Source of the DNA: Symsagittifera roscoffensis
Taxonomy: Eukaryota > Xenacoelomorpha > Acoela > Convolutidae
DNA length: 64,000 nucleotides
Direction of reading: 5' to 3'
Assembly: GCF_963678635.1 (NCBI RefSeq)
Contig: NW_026971073.1
Location: 290,001 to 354,000, forward strand
A program made the translations under genes and the position numbers. Of this stretch, positions 11,260-23,341 are shown in pieces (the first letter of the stretch is position 1; every line of letters starts with the position of its first letter). The notes beneath the pieces were generated by a model. It saw only the letters and a list, made by a program, of their open reading frames with translations, was not told where the DNA came from and searched no databases.

Positions 11260-11862
11260 TCAATCAAAGAATTTACTTTTCATTCAAGTATTGAGTATCA
11301 AAGTTTTAAACTTACAGCTGAATTACACCTCACAAGGAAAAAAATTTTGGTTGTTCTCGAGAATTTGAATTTTAAAAAAAAAACCGTACGATAATATATC
11401 AAAGACTCTTTTTACCTCGAACGAACCGATACCAAAATTTGTAAAAACTCCCCAGCAAAATTTTGTGTTCTTTCAATTCTTTAAGGATTTTTAAAGCTCA
11501 AAATCCTGCTTGATTCGATTTGGAATCAAATTTTCAAGATTTGCTTTGAAAAAATCACCAACTTTGCTTTTTTCTCTCACATCTACACAAAATCAAAAAA
11601 ATTGACTAACTATTCAAAAATTAGCAAATTTTCATTGATTACATGCAAAAATTCAATTAACATGATGAAAAAAACTGCAGAGATGCGACTTTTATTAAAT
11701 TTCCTCTCTTTGTTATTGATATCGGCAATGTTTCTTATTTTTACGGCAAACAAATTTTGGTCATTTTTTTGCGATTGCTTATGCGTATATTCTTACTTAT
11801 TTGGAAGATTTAAAGGTAAATTTTTGTCTGATTGGATACGACAACTAGAACAAAAATGAACA
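11033..11862 (+). pseudogene. M1 accessory membrane protein, broken
   Basis: Unknown gene shared with M2 (23.6-24.4 kb). The first part (from about 11033) encodes a Lys-rich helix and an acidic stretch (DFLIDEIDVDSYFF), ending in a stop after KKEFSD. A middle part survives only in pieces. The last part (11602-11859) has a long hydrophobic segment (LLLNFLSLLLISAMFLIF) that is very likely membrane-spanning, and an AAAG|GTAAA splice-donor-like site near 11815. Homology to M2 at the protein level in several frames shows it was once a real gene. Function is unknown; a virion membrane or membrane-interacting protein is one guess. Confidence 0.5.
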
Positions 11863-12191
11863 TTTTGTGATTGGAAACGTCCATGCTTAAAATGGACCTT
11901 TTTTCTGTTTGGATACGACTTTTATAAACGAACTCCATAAAAAGAAACTGGAATTTCATTAGACACGACTACAATCCAAATCAGGAAAATCAATTCTGAA
12001 TGGTTAAACCTACACATTCCAGTTGAATGTACCCCTCACTCCTAAATAAAAATCTTTTTTTTCAACTAAAACACCGTCAACTACCTCCTCTCTCAGCTCT
12101 AAGTACCCTAACTTCAACTTATTTTTCATCAACTACCCATTGTCTCTCAGTTCTTTCTTGTTTTCACTATTTTACTCAACTTATTGCTCAA

Positions 12192-12686
12192 ATGATCTTT
12201 TCAGTGCAAAACAGCAACCTCATGTACACTGTAGAATTTTCGCCTGATCTAGTACAAACTCAAGTTCGAGAAACAGTATCTGGAGTTTTTCTGGCCCGAA
12301 TGGACATCCCAACCCATGTCTGGCACATGGTGGAAGTAATGAGAAAGGAATTCAACGAGCATGAATTGATGCATGTTCCCCTCACAGAGAAACAACTTGC
12401 AACAATGCAAATAATGGAGGAAGTGACTGAGCATGTGGGAATGAACTACACCGAGATTCTTGACTCAAGATTATTGGCTCAACCAGTCGACGACTTTCTA
12501 CTTCCTTGGGAATAGGAGATGGGATCAGCCGAAAGCCCCACCACAATAGACAGAGATGAGGGTCTCTCAGAAAAAAATGAAAGCTCAAAATACTCCTCCA
12601 CAGCAACCACCAGTAATGACACCTTGTCCAGTTCTGCGTTCTATAGAGAAACGTCAGAACTCTTCTACTGCTTGACAGCTCTATGA
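12192..12686 (+). pseudogene. M1 copy of the 162-aa acidic accessory protein, premature stop
   Basis: It is homologous to the intact M2 ORF at 24741-25229 and begins at the matching ATG. Shared blocks include VRETV.GVFLARMD, VWHMVEVMR and EHVGMNY. A TAG at 12513-12515 ends the frame after DDFLLPWE, but sequence matching the M2 tail continues in frame to a TGA at 12684-12686. A further frame open upstream to 12027 is not part of the conserved protein. Function unknown; see the M2 copy. Confidence 0.7.
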
Positions 12687-12944
12687 TTGAAAGTTTTTTG
12701 TAAATAATTTTTGTTTGGTTTTAACTTTGTTCTTTGTAATTAATTATTTTCTTCAATTCCATTTCAATTATGATAAAAGGATGAGAGCTTCAGGGTGAAT
12801 CATTGAAAAACAATTAGAACAATAATCAGCGCTCCGAACTCGGACACATATTAAGAGTTTTGATTATTTTTTGCACCCACCTTAGCAAACAGTAGAAATA
12901 TTGTACAAAAGTAATGAATACCTGATAGAACGTTGCATGTTGTC

Positions 12945-13265
12945 AAAATCACTCAAACATTTTTCGCACTATCTAAGAAAAAGTGAAACACTTTTCGCAT
13001 CTTGTCAAAAAAATAAACACCTTTTGCATTTTGTTGAAAAAGTGAAAAACTTTTTGCATATTGTCAAAAAGAATTGAAACTTTTTTCGCATTTTGTTTAA
13101 AAAAATTGAAATAATTTTCGCATTCTGTCACAAAAAATGAAAATCTTTTCGCATTTTGTCAAAAAAAATTGAAACAATTTCGCATCTTGTCAAACAATTG
13201 CAGCACTTTTTGTAACTTAATAAAAAAATTTGACACAATTTTTGCAACTTCTTGAAAATCAAAAA
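12945..13265. repeat. Degenerate minisatellite (TTTTCGCATTTTGTCAAAAA)
   Basis: About eight imperfect units of roughly 35-40 bp carry the theme TTTTCGCATNTTGTCAAAAA followed by GAAAC or similar. The matching M2 interval (25.34-25.70 kb) has a looser T/A-rich version, so the repeat expanded or decayed differently after the copies split. Confidence 0.75.
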
Positions 13266-13429
13266 AAAAACATTACATCTTTCTTACAAGTTTATTAATT
13301 TTTTTGCAAATTTTTTAGTAACAGTGAATTTTGTTCTTTTTGAAAAAATTTGGTAATTGTGCAAGCATATGAGAGAAAATAGATGGATTATCAGGAATTT
13401 CTCATTGGAAAACTCACATGATCAATTTT

Positions 13430-13966
13430 TACAAAACCATAACCATCAATAAAACAGTCAATTTTTTTTAACAAATCATGTGAGTTAAAAAAAGTAAAAA
13501 CATTAAGTACAAAACATAATGAGTTTTGTACTTAATAAACTTTTTCCAGAAAAGCTGACCAATCGTTTGTGTGGAAGCTAACCTCTGATTAGAACATAAA
13601 TAATGACGTTTGATTTTTTGTCTAGCAGTCTTTTCTTTGCCACACTTGGCTTTTCTCTGCTCCTTTTCAACTCAAAGTTGATTGAAAACTTCGCCAGTTG
13701 CTGAAATAGCATTCGAATATAATCTGTATTTGTACAGAGTGTAAAGACAGTCAATAAATTGGTATGTGAAAATAAAATTACCCAATCGCTGTAAAATTTG
13801 ATCGAGAGATGAACCAGTCAGAAGAATTTAGAACTTATATTGGAGACACATAAACTATGGGTTACTATAAATTTTTCGTGAAAATCACAGGAAACGGAAA
13901 TAAATAGCAATTTTTTTTATAATCTGAATAAATGCTGGGAAGAGCTTGACACATAGCTGCAGCCAT
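13430..13966 (-). pseudogene. M1 copy of ~195-aa minus-strand accessory protein
   Basis: Unknown family found in all three elements (also 26140-26735 and 32666-33255). It begins MAAAMCQALPS at 13966, matching MASAMCQAYPT of the others, and keeps the block YTLYKYRLYSN, then GEVFNQ. It lies opposite to its neighbours, between the 162-aa and PC4-like genes. The frame is shifted and stopped several times, and a 14-bp snap-back inverted repeat at 13502-13536 interrupts its 3' part. No known motif is recognised. Confidence 0.55.
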
Positions 13967-14229
13967 CTGGAACAATGATTTTTGCTAAAAATTGCGGATT
14001 TAACTAGGATCACTAACACCTACACATTTCCATTTTCGAAACTTCACAGAAAAACTCCATTTATATTTCTATTTCCTTTTATGGTTAATTGAATGGCTCA
14101 TTTTGTTTACTTTCACTTTCATTTAATCTCAAAACCATTTTCCTCATTTCTCCTCATCTGTTCAGTTTGCTCTTCAAAAATTTACTCAATAAAACACATT
14201 AGTCTCAATTATATTGAATTCTCAAAAAT

Positions 14230-14720
14230 TAAAACAAGAACTGAGAGATTTGCTTCTTCCCAAAAACCTTACCGGGGGAAAATTAATTTTGAACCCTGCT
14301 TTCAAGTTTTCAAGAACAATGAGTTGGGACAACTCGAAAAAACTACACTAAGTATATCTTGGTGAAAAAGAAGGAGAAGCAATCTCGGCAATCAGGAGTA
14401 CTGTTATTCACGATGCTGAGAACCTTGGACTCGTTACTATACTGAAACTCACTTCTAATAAGGAGTCATCTGTGGATCAGGAGCTTGCCAACTGCAACAA
14501 ACTGTATGACATAGCAATTTACAATAGAAGAAAAATTTGCGTAATGATCAAGAAGTACAATGTTAACAAACCTTCCTACACTCAGATTCGACTCTTCACT
14601 GCAAAAGAGACTGAAGCAAGGAAACACGTTGCCTATGTCAACTATACTATGAACGAATTCAAAGAACTGTCCCAAATTTTAGGAGTTTTGATGTTTGCTG
14701 AGAACTGTAATGTACAATAA
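14230..14720 (+). pseudogene. M1 copy of PC4-like accessory protein
   Basis: Homologous to the better preserved M3 copies (33540-34016, 35326-35802). The first part (KPYRGKINFEPCF) and last part (RRKICVMIKKYNVNKPSYTQ, then LNEFKELSQ-like end) are in different frames, split near 14365. The C-terminal ~60 residues have the order basic strand, strand, loop, then serine-less 'NYT.NEFKELSQILG' helix seen in PC4/SUB1-type single-strand DNA-binding domains. That fold assignment is an inference from pattern only. No ATG fits the conserved start, so an upstream exon is likely. Confidence 0.5.
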
Positions 14721-14804
14721 AATGTGGTACTTACGTTTTTTTGTTTTATAACTTAAATATTTATCCCCAAAATCATTTTTCATTTAGTATTGGTTTTGAA
14801 CAGT

Positions 14805-16070
14805 ATGAGTTGGAATATTGGTTTTTCAAAAAATTTAATCTTATAATTTCACAATAAACTGGGACTTTTTCATATTGTTCTTGAATAAAACTCCTAAAAA
14901 ACATCACTAACTATTGTAGCATCACAAAAATTACCAAACTTGCAGAATTTGGACGTAAACTCACAATTATCTCATAGACTCTGCATAATTGTAGAAGAAA
15001 AAATCACATAGGATACCAATCTGATACCAAAAAAAAAGAACTTGTAGAATATCGTAGAAATGGAAATCAATGGAAAAATAAGCAATCTTTACAACCACAA
15101 AGAGAACACTATGATAAATTACTCGAGAGGCTTCCTTCATTACTAGGTTATGTAGAGACCATCAAAAAATCTTCTATCTTTATTGAAGAATGCACTGTAG
15201 AAAATGAACGTACAGAAATTGATTGAAGTTCTTAATTTTTTGAGATTATCAAGCACGATTTCTCATCAGATACAAAAAGAAAAAAGTCTATTTCTTTGTA
15301 CCTGTATTGTTTTAGACCCGGACAAATAAAAAAGAAATGTTCCAAAGCTTTCTTTTTGGAGGACTAATTGGATACGGAGATTCCTGTATGATTACTTTTT
15401 GCAAACTTCAAAAGTTTTAGACTACATGCAATTCTACATGACTCTGCTGGATCTGTGAAACCTATTACAAAAAAAGGTCCTGGGTATTGTTTTGTTGCAC
15501 CTAGTCTCCCAGTTCATGCTTTCTTGGTCACGTGACTGGATTACTTTTCTGTTTACATTTTAAAATATTTGCTTCAACAGAATATGCATTGTTCGATTGT
15601 TAATCATTTAACCAAAAAACTCCAGAGAAACCAGTTAACAGATTGAGCCTCGTTGTTTTGGATATTGATTGTATTGAAAATAACAAAGTAGAGGAATTAG
15701 GAGTTTTAGTAACCCTTCTTTCTCCCAAAAATTCAAACCAACATCCCAATCTTCTTGGTGTACAAAGCATCTTCATGGACTTGAAAAAAAACTTGAAAAA
15801 ATTTTGAAAAATCTAGAAGCCAGAGGAACGGAATTATTGCAAAAGGTTTTGAAAAATGTAAGAATCTGTCGGAATTTTTGGAAACATAGATTTTTAATTT
15901 GGATGACTACGCTTGTGCTAAAATTCAGTTTTTGTTATTCAAAGTTTAAGAACTTGATTGGAGGTGTAGCAACTACCCATTTCGTCATGCAAAAACTCTT
16001 CACTGTGCAGAAAGAAAAACATTTGCATACGAAACTTGGACTCGATGCTTTTTCAACAAATTGTATATCA
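14805..16070 (+). pseudogene. M1 copy of exonuclease-like accessory protein, broken
   Basis: It starts MSWNIGFSK and contains, in several frames, blocks shared with the M3 copies: LIGYGDSC, a GPGYCF block, a spliced-looking middle with LSLVVLDIDCIENNKVEELG, then KHLHGL and a Cys/His tail. The D-x-D/E followed by ELGV pattern recalls the first motif of DEDD 3'-5' exonucleases, but I cannot see the other catalytic residues with confidence, so this is a tentative call. Multiple stops and shifts make this copy inactive. Confidence 0.45.
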
Positions 16071-16147
16071 TAATTATCTTAATGTACTACTTTTTTTAAA
16101 CTTAAATTAAATTTTATTGTCATTTTTTTTTTCTTTTTTGAGTTAAG

Positions 16148-16509
16148 ATGGTCAATCAAGGTGACAAGTCCGTAAATTTAGGAAGTTTTAATTTTGATGA
16201 AGAAAATCACAAATGAAATTATGGAAGTTGTTTGGACGTACATGTAAAAGATCTCTTTTAGTTTTTCTGTGCCAGTTTTTTGTTATAGTTTTGATGCTAG
16301 TATGTGCAATTGTTCGATTTATGTTATCCACAACATGTGAAACACAACGAAGAAACGACAGTTTGGTTAGCCATCTTATCAAGTACAGTCGGTTAGATTC
16401 AACCTTCCCCAAAGCTATGAATAAAACAAAACCTAACAATGAACGAGTTTTTATATTTTTAGGTGGTCGAACTGGATCTGGAAAATCTCAACTTATTTTG
16501 ATTGGTTGA
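16148..16509 (+). pseudogene. M1 small membrane protein, now fused to ATPase start
   Basis: This corresponds to the intact 87-aa M2 protein at 28075. A transmembrane helix (FFVIVLMLVCAIVRFML) is present. A stop after ENHK separates the first 22 codons from the rest. An extra base after the helix shifts the frame so that it runs on into the ATPase P-loop, whereas in M2 and M3 the protein ends at a TGA that overlaps the ATPase ATG. Confidence 0.6.
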
Positions 16510-17274
16510 AAATTGGTACTTTTCAACCCGCATTTGACACAAATTTTTTCTTGTGTCAACATTATCAAACTCATTATAGTCCAATGCAAGGAAAAAACCT
16601 TAAATTTATCCAAGAATTAGATTTTGACTTGATTGAAAATCTTCCCAATAACGGAACTAAGTATATGCTTATATTTGGTAAATCTTGTAAAAATTGCCAC
16701 TGCTGGGAGACACAGGGGTCTGAATACAATATACATCAAATACAATTGATTTCATCAGAGCGGAATGAGAAGAGATGTAGACTTGCAAAATACACAATTA
16801 GTCTTGTTCAAGCCACCGAGAGATGTTTTACAAATCAATATATTAAGTCAACATCTAGGTCTAAGATCTCAATTGAAAGAGTGGTATCAAGATGCAACAT
16901 CTGTTCCTTGTGGTTATTTATTTAATGATTTAACCCCAAAAACAGTTGATTCACTTAGGTATTGCTCTAATGGTGGTTCAGTTCCGACAATTTTTTTTAC
17001 CAGAGGGAATAGAGACAAACTTTTGGACGATGAGTACACAATACGTCTCTATTCTCCCAATAATTCAAAATTTGTCACTAGGACTTCGAGAACAATTTAT
17101 TCTCAATTGTTCGAAAGATTTCATTCAGTTTCTGAGCGAGTGTTTAGTAAACCTATTAAGAGGAGAGCTTCGAGACCTTTGGACAGAAGACATAGTAAAA
17201 TATCGAAAAAAAAATTCAGAACTAACACAAAAAAAATCCTCTACACAAAACAAGAATTTTTTAAGTTCAGCTAA
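16417..17274 (+). pseudogene. ATP: M1 A32/FtsK-like packaging ATPase, broken
   Basis: Motor thought to pump the genome into the capsid. The start is the ATG at 16417. The P-loop GGRTGSGKSQ keeps its lysine, unlike M2 and M3. The Walker B region is ruined (LIFGKSCKN instead of LIFDDSCEE). The C-terminal half (RDVDLQNTQLVLFKPPRDVL, then KEWYQDATS and DLTPKTVDSLRYC) is recognisable, followed by a Lys/Arg/Ser-rich tail. At least two frameshifts (about 16500 and 16700) split it. Confidence 0.85.
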
Positions 17275-17330
17275 AGGGTTACAATTGATATCTATTATCA
17301 CCCCTTTTGTCATTAAATGATTGAAAGAGA

Positions 17331-17740
17331 ATGGAACAGTTTCGTATAAATCCTTACTCAATTTATCAAGCACAATATACACTTCCAAGAAAATAAAAAT
17401 TGGACCGAAAGCAAGAAAAAGAGGAGATTGTATCAAAAAATTTTGACTCTGTTTACAGTGCTGGAAATGCGAGGTTGAAAACGAGTAACAATTAGCACAT
17501 TATTGATATATTATTGAATTCTCCTAGAATGAAACTCAGCCAGTCAGACAATTTTATATTAGGTAATCGAGACACAAAAGATTCTATTGTAGAGTTTGTA
17601 TGTGCACTAAAGCGAAAAACACTAATTTTCCAGATATTTACACTACTATTTTTGAAGCAACTCAACTTCCACCAATATATGTTTTTAAAAAGAACGCCAA
17701 AGCAAAAAACAGAGGAACTTGGATCCTTTTCAAAATCTGA
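17331..17740 (+). pseudogene. M1 small ORF upstream of and overlapping integrase
   Basis: This ~135-aa frame starts MEQFRINPYSIYQ and has the block LNSPRMKLSQSDN, which is shared with M2 and M3. It carries stops (after LPRK and KTSNN) and a frameshift near 17610. Its 3' end overlaps the start of the integrase in another frame, ending at TGA 17738-17740. No function is recognised. Confidence 0.55.
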
Positions 17741-18627
17741 AAAGGTAAAACTAAACAGATTGTTTTCTAGGGCTAGAGCTGCGTACGGTTGTATTCAAAA
17801 CTTGAGTAAAGCGAGTGGTATATCAAAGAAAAAGTAGAAAAGTTTTTACAAAACAAGACATCGTATACAAAATTTGGTCCACCAAACAGACGTTTCCGAA
17901 CACTTCAAGCTTTTTCTACAAAAATCAATAAAATCTGGTGTATGGACTTGGCTTTTGTACACAAGTTAGCTAGTCAAAACAATGGAGTCAAGTATTTATT
18001 AATTGCTGTGGATATTTTTCGAGATTTGTCAGAGTTCAGATAACGAAGACAAAGTATGCCAAAGACACTTTACAAGCTTTTAGAGAAGTGATTTTTCGAA
18101 AAAAAACTTTGGGTTGAGAAAGGAGCAGAATATGGGGAAAATTTTAAAAAAGTTTGCAAGGAGAATGACATTGAAGTTTACTCAACAATGAGTGAAATAA
18201 AAGCTGCATTTGCAGAGAGAGCGAATCAGTCCTTAAAACATATAATATATCGTTACATTGAAGATCACGGTGAAAAATTTGCCCCCAAATTGCAGCAATT
18301 TGTTTCTACATTGAACTGCCGCAAAAATCGATCAATTGGAAAATGTCCCAGAGATGTGAAAAACAGTGATTTTTTATCAATTTTGTATAACAAATCATTC
18401 AAGAAAAATACTAAACCAAAATTCAAAGTTGGTGATTGAGTTAGAATTTCCAAAAATGATATTCCGTTCCGAAAAGGAAACAAACCACAGTTTACAGATG
18501 AAATTTTTAAAATTTCGGCAATATCTACCAAAAACCCTCCTACATACATCATCAAAGATCTCAAAAAACTGGATATTCCGGAAAATTTTATAAGAAAGAG
18601 CTGAGAAAAAAACCAATTTTGAGGTAA
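17691..18627 (+). pseudogene. INT: M1 retroviral-type integrase, broken
   Basis: Maverick integrase, which joins element ends to target DNA. The start codon matching M2 is ACG here. The helical N-terminal part (SKSEKVKLNRLFSRARAAYG) precedes the catalytic core: WCMDLAFV supplies the first Asp, followed by LLIAVDIF; an EKGAEYGENFKKV region where the second Asp is expected; and AFAERANQSLKHI supplies the Glu. The C-terminal domain has KPKFKVGD and IPFRKG-type sequence, then TYIIKDL. Several frameshifts and stops (17835, about 18030 and 18100, 18437) inactivate it. Confidence 0.9.
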
Positions 18628-18665
18628 GTCGTTTTTTGAAATGAGTTTCTAACGATTAGCTGTCA

Positions 18666-19545
18666 TTCATTCTTCTACAATTGAGCTAATTTCTGATGCT
18701 TCTTTTAATTGTTATCCAAATAATAGTCTTAGTTCTTTTACAAATTTCCTACCGGAACAAATATCGTACCTTACATTGTACCAAAACGTTACTGAGGGAA
18801 AGCTCATTTTCGTTGATGGGCGAGAAAGTCCTGAGGACAAGGAAAAACTAAACCGATGCACATTGAACCTGGATTTTATCCAATTATTGTTGATATAGTT
18901 GTAGCCATGAATGACAAAGTTATAAAACGTAGAGGCGCACAAAAATATAAGTATAGCGGAGTTTTTCTATCAGTAGATAAGATTACACAAAAAATTGCCA
19001 TTCATTTACCTGAAGATCAATCAGTGTTTATAATTCGAAGTGCTGATTTGAGTCAAGTTTTTGGCTGGGATATAGAACAAAATCAGACAGGAGTTATAAT
19101 GAAAGTAAAAGGACCACATTATTCGCAGTATTCTTACGACATTATAGGAATACATTCCCTAATGATAAATAGTGATATTATAGAATATAACCTAGTCGGT
19201 GATACAAAAACTCCCTTATTGTGTTGTATCCCATTCATCTTCAAAGTGCTAGGCGATACATAAAATATAATATGCTATATAATATGCTAGGCGATACAAA
19301 AAATCCCTTACTGTGCTGTATTCCTTTCATTTCCAAATTTAAAAAAAATGGTGACATGATATCTACAGGACAGTACATGAATTATCAATTCCTTACAATT
19401 TACAATTTAAAAAATTAATAAAAAACTCTCTCCACAGCTTTAAAATAGAACTAAGGTATACTACAGGTGAAAAAATTACTTTTTTGTCCGAAGGAATTAC
19501 ACGAGTTGTTCTCTTGTTTCGCGAGATTCCGGATAATCACTTTTG
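18666..19545 (+). pseudogene. M1 penton-like minor capsid protein, broken
   Basis: Homologous to M2 and M3 copies that begin MDSFTIELVSN. In this copy the start ATG is lost and a ~36-bp deletion removes the conserved LKGEWEVAISEI block that typifies Polinton minor capsid (penton) proteins. A frameshift follows near 18845, then an open stretch 18856-19263 (MHIEPGFYPIIVDIVVAMND...). A ~45-bp internal duplication (19199-19247 and 19291-19338) truncates the tail. M2 is inserted just after this gene. Confidence 0.75.
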
Positions 19546-19563
19546 ATTTATACTTCACACGAA

Positions 19564-19569
19564 ATAGTT
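19564..19569. repeat. 6-bp target duplication at M2 left end
   Basis: ATAGTT directly precedes the M2 terminus. The uninterrupted site in M3 (39.65 kb) reads GAAATAGTTGCTC, which shows that insertion split ATAGTT from GCTC. The partner copy is TTAATT at 47556-47561. Confidence 0.75.
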
Positions 19570-20103
19570 AGTAGAAGATGTTGTAGGTTAAGTGGGGGCC
19601 CCATGTATTAAGATAGGGAATAGAACATCCGGTCCGCAAGCATGTAGTAGGATTGGGTATAGAGTCTACAATGTATTAAGACAGGGAATACCGATAATAA
19701 GGTTTTATGGTTTGTGTGATGGTAAGATAATTGTAAGAAAAACGTAATTTTTTGATTTTTGTGTGGAAATGTCTGGTTTTTTCGCAAATATGTTGGCGCG
19801 TGTTAACTTTTTTGTAAACATCAAAGGTTAATTACGTGTAGTTTGTGTAATGAAGGACTTTTAAATAGTTTTTTGGATACATGGTAAGTCAATGATAAAA
19901 GTTTTTGGTAAAAACTTTGATTTTTTATGAAACAATTTTTTTTTAAAATTCAAAACACGATACAATTAGCTATTATTTGACCAATTTTTTAAATATTCTG
20001 ACTTCCTTTCAGATTGGAACAATGCTGAAACCTACAGAGACTTAAAAAAATCAAATTTTTTGAGAGAAAAAAAATAAATTACAAAAATCTATATAAATCA
20101 CTG
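19570..20103 (+). repeat. M2 left terminal inverted repeat (~534 bp)
   Basis: It begins AGTAGAAGATGTTG, then a G run, then the subterminal motif ATGTATTAAGATAGGGAATA with two weaker copies about 40 bases apart. It matches in inverted orientation the repeat at 47001-47555, through to the shared TCACTG at its inner edge, beside the polB stop. Confidence 0.9.
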
Positions 20104-20131
20104 TATTGAATAACAAATTTACCGCAAAATT

Positions 20132-23100
20132 TTACAGTTTAATATCATAAAACCAATATAATACGACATCATGAGCAAATTTACTACACCATATCAGTTC
20201 TTTTAAGTTCAATGGTTTCGTATGAATTCCATCACCTTGTACTTGTCTTTTTGGATAAAAATAGCTTAGTCTTTTCTTTGTCTGTTCATATGTGGCCACC
20301 ATATGATTTATAGTTCTGAACCCTCTGATTGTAGATGTTAAGTTGATTGCTTCATCGAGCATAAAAAGGTATGATCGTTTATCATACTTTTTATGCGTAC
20401 TGCAACACGTTCGAGGGAAGAAATTCGATTTTGCATCCGCCTTGAAAGAGTCTCTGCAATCATTTTCCCTCATTTTTTCCCAAGCAGATCTATTATCCGA
20501 TTGGATACAGTCGTATAAATTCTCTTCAGCAAGTGCCAAGTAAAGTAATTTATTTTTCATCGCAGAGTTTGTCGAAGAAGTTATAGTAGAGCTCCAACAT
20601 TCTGAGCTTTGCATAAAACAGTATGAAAAATCCAACAATGATGGGTTCTCTATGTTCAATGGTGGATTTCAACAACTCGACCTCATATAAGTCTTTTTCA
20701 ACTGTAATCAATCTTTTGAACAATGATTCATTGGTTGCCTTATGAGTTTTTTCGTCGTTCCGATATTTTGTGATTGTATGTCTCGATCTATCCATGATTT
20801 GATATTCATACGAGGAATTGAACGAAATTATGTTGTGCCATTTCAAAAAGTCGTTGAATACAAACCGTTTTTTCTCCAAGTCTCTTGTAAGTAATTGTAA
20901 TTATCCAAACCAGATGGAGGAACAGTCTTGATTTGAAGCTTTTTCAGTACCTGTTGTTCGTCAACCCACTCTTTCTAAGCTTCTCATAATCAAGAAAGTT
21001 TTTGTCTAGAGGATTGTTGTTTCTAAGTTTACTGAAAAAGGCTTCATACGGTGGCAATTCGGAAAAATCAAGTTTGTCTGGGTTATCAAACCACTAATAG
21101 GGAAAAAATCCTTTCGTTTTGTTAGCTTTATAAGGTTTGAGAAAAGAGTCCAGAGTAGTTGCTCCACCCAGAAGCTTTATTATGTCGAGAAATTGTACAT
21201 CTCCAAATTTGAAAGATATAAAGTCGTTTGCTTTTTTGATGACTGATGTTTCTTGTTCTTTATCGCGAATCAAATAAGGGAATAAATAGGATTTGATCGA
21301 ATTCAAATCATATCTACCGCTGTTAAATCCAAAAGCAGGTAAAGTATTTACATATCTCTCCGGATGTTGTTTGAAATCGATGAGTTGGTTTTTTTGAATT
21401 TGCAAGAATTGTGTTGACATATTTGCTTCTTCCGAATCTACAATGCATTCGTCTTCGTACTCGAATTTATTACATGAGTAATTTTTACCACGTTCGTTCA
21501 GCTGATCAAACGTCTTTTTCATTCTTTCATTGACAGCTAAGTCAATTTCTTGTTCTCATCGCCAGCTTACTTTTCTCAGTCAACAGCTCGAGTTTGCTAA
21601 CAAAATCAATAATCAAGTTTTGTGGATCCTTATTGTACAAAAAGATGGGTTCATCAATCAGATTTGATGATATAGAGACTGAAACTGGTATATGTTTTTC
21701 GATCGAGGTAGTAGTTTGCGTCTCTTTTAGTTCCTCTGTAGGAAAACAAATCGACTCAAAGTCGAAAATTGCTAGATTATTGAAAAGCTTGTTGTCTTCA
21801 GAAACTGGAACACTGAATCCTTCTAGCGTTCCAAACAAGCTTTCGCGAAGCTCATAGACGTTCTTTGGGTAAATATGTTTTACTCGGTCCTTGAATCTCA
21901 GAAGGTGTTTGTTGAAAAACTCAGATCGTTTGAAGAAATTATCACAACTAGGACACCGGAAACATTTAAAGAAAGAATCAATATCATTTGTATGAATGAT
22001 ATGATTGTTAAATTTCAGTAATTTGAAGGTTTTGCCAAATCTTCCAATTCGTAGTCGAGCTAGTTCTCCTACATATTCTCCTTCTTGGATATCGAAATCG
22101 TATATAAAGATATTCCTTTGAACAATTTCCACGACAACAGGTAAGTCTTCCACTGAAACTCCACGAAAACTTTTAAGATCATAACCAGACTTTGATACAA
22201 ACTCTGTAAAGTATCTAGAAGTGTGAGAGTCGAGATCATTATGTCCGTTCATGTACATGGCCAATGAACGGAAAAGACACAAATGATCTTTGTAAGGTTC
22301 CTTGTCTTTGTTAGAAAACAGGCAGTACACTTGCGTATGTCGTAGTAAGGGTTCGGGTAAGACACAGTCCGCACATCCCATGGGGATGTTTTTCAGCAGA
22401 GCAGCAAAAATTGTAACGTTAGAAATCAACTTGAATCGCCACTTTCTGTTCTGGCGCTCTTGGGTACATTGCTCCACAATATCAATCTTTTCTACTTTTC
22501 CTTGGATTGTTATCCTATCCACGTTCGTACAAAGTAAGTGGGATTTTTCAAACAGAGTATTGTTTTCATTGGCGTAGAAATATCGATATACACCATAATC
22601 AATATTTTGAAGAACAAAACCCAGCGCAAGTTTCATTTTAGCTGCAAAATCGAGCTTGTTGAAGATTTCTTCAAGTTTCTCATTAATTATTCTAGTATCT
22701 AACTTGGACTTTTGAAAGCTAAATACCTTATGTCTCCCATTTTCCATCTCCGTAACCACCAGAAAATACTGACAGGATTTAAATTCCTCCTTAACATTTT
22801 CACCATCTTCCCCTTCTTCCTCCACAATCTTGTTCAAGTTGACTACCGTATCACTAGGTTTTCGTTGTTTTGCTCCATGTTCTTTCTCAGATGTTGTTGG
22901 AGAGAGTAGTAACTTGGAAACTCTTGTTCACAAGAAGGACAAACCGTCGACAGCTTGGAACTTGGTTGAGCATGCTTCTTAGCCATATGATAGCTCATTT
23001 CTTGTTGATTATAAGTAAAATACTTACAATCAGGGCAAAAAATAGCTCCTTTAGAACAATTTTTTCGATGTGTCGCAGCATCATCTCTACCGTATTCCCA

Positions 23101-23155
23101 ACCACAGTCCTCACATTTGACTTCCTCGTTTCGGTTAAGGGCAGGCCTTATCTAA
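20132..23155 (-). pseudogene. polB: M2 type B DNA polymerase; motif C deleted
   Basis: From the N-terminus: zinc-binding pairs (CEDCGWEY, CPDCKYF, CPSCEQEF), a frameshift near 22.9 kb, then a 431-codon open stretch (21542-22837) ending with a CPSCDNFF finger and the exonuclease motif FDFESICFP. After another shift at about 21545 come the second exonuclease motif (FGFNSGRYDL) and FSELPPYEAFF. The stretch holding motif A is gone (near 20885). Motif B is altered to NSSYEYQ (Gly to Glu). About ten codons holding the metal-binding DTDS of motif C are missing (FFDKLCDEK is followed by LLYLALAE, near 20560). A further ~75 residues before the tail are missing. The protein cannot be an active polymerase. 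Confidence 0.9.
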
Positions 23156-23341
23156 AAAGTTTGGATTCTAGAAAAGTTTCAAACATAAAAAAAAATTAAA
23201 GTACCAATTGAACAAAGATCTTTTTTTTCGTTTCGTGAAGTAATGAAATGTGAAATTTGAAGTAAAATTCAATATTTGGCAAAAAAATGAAGTAATTAAT
23301 GCAATAAAACAAGTGTATTAATACTATCAATGAAGTCATCC

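Noticed and set aside
16946-17320. 124-codon plus ORF
   Set aside because: Out-of-frame shadow of the ATPase C-terminus.
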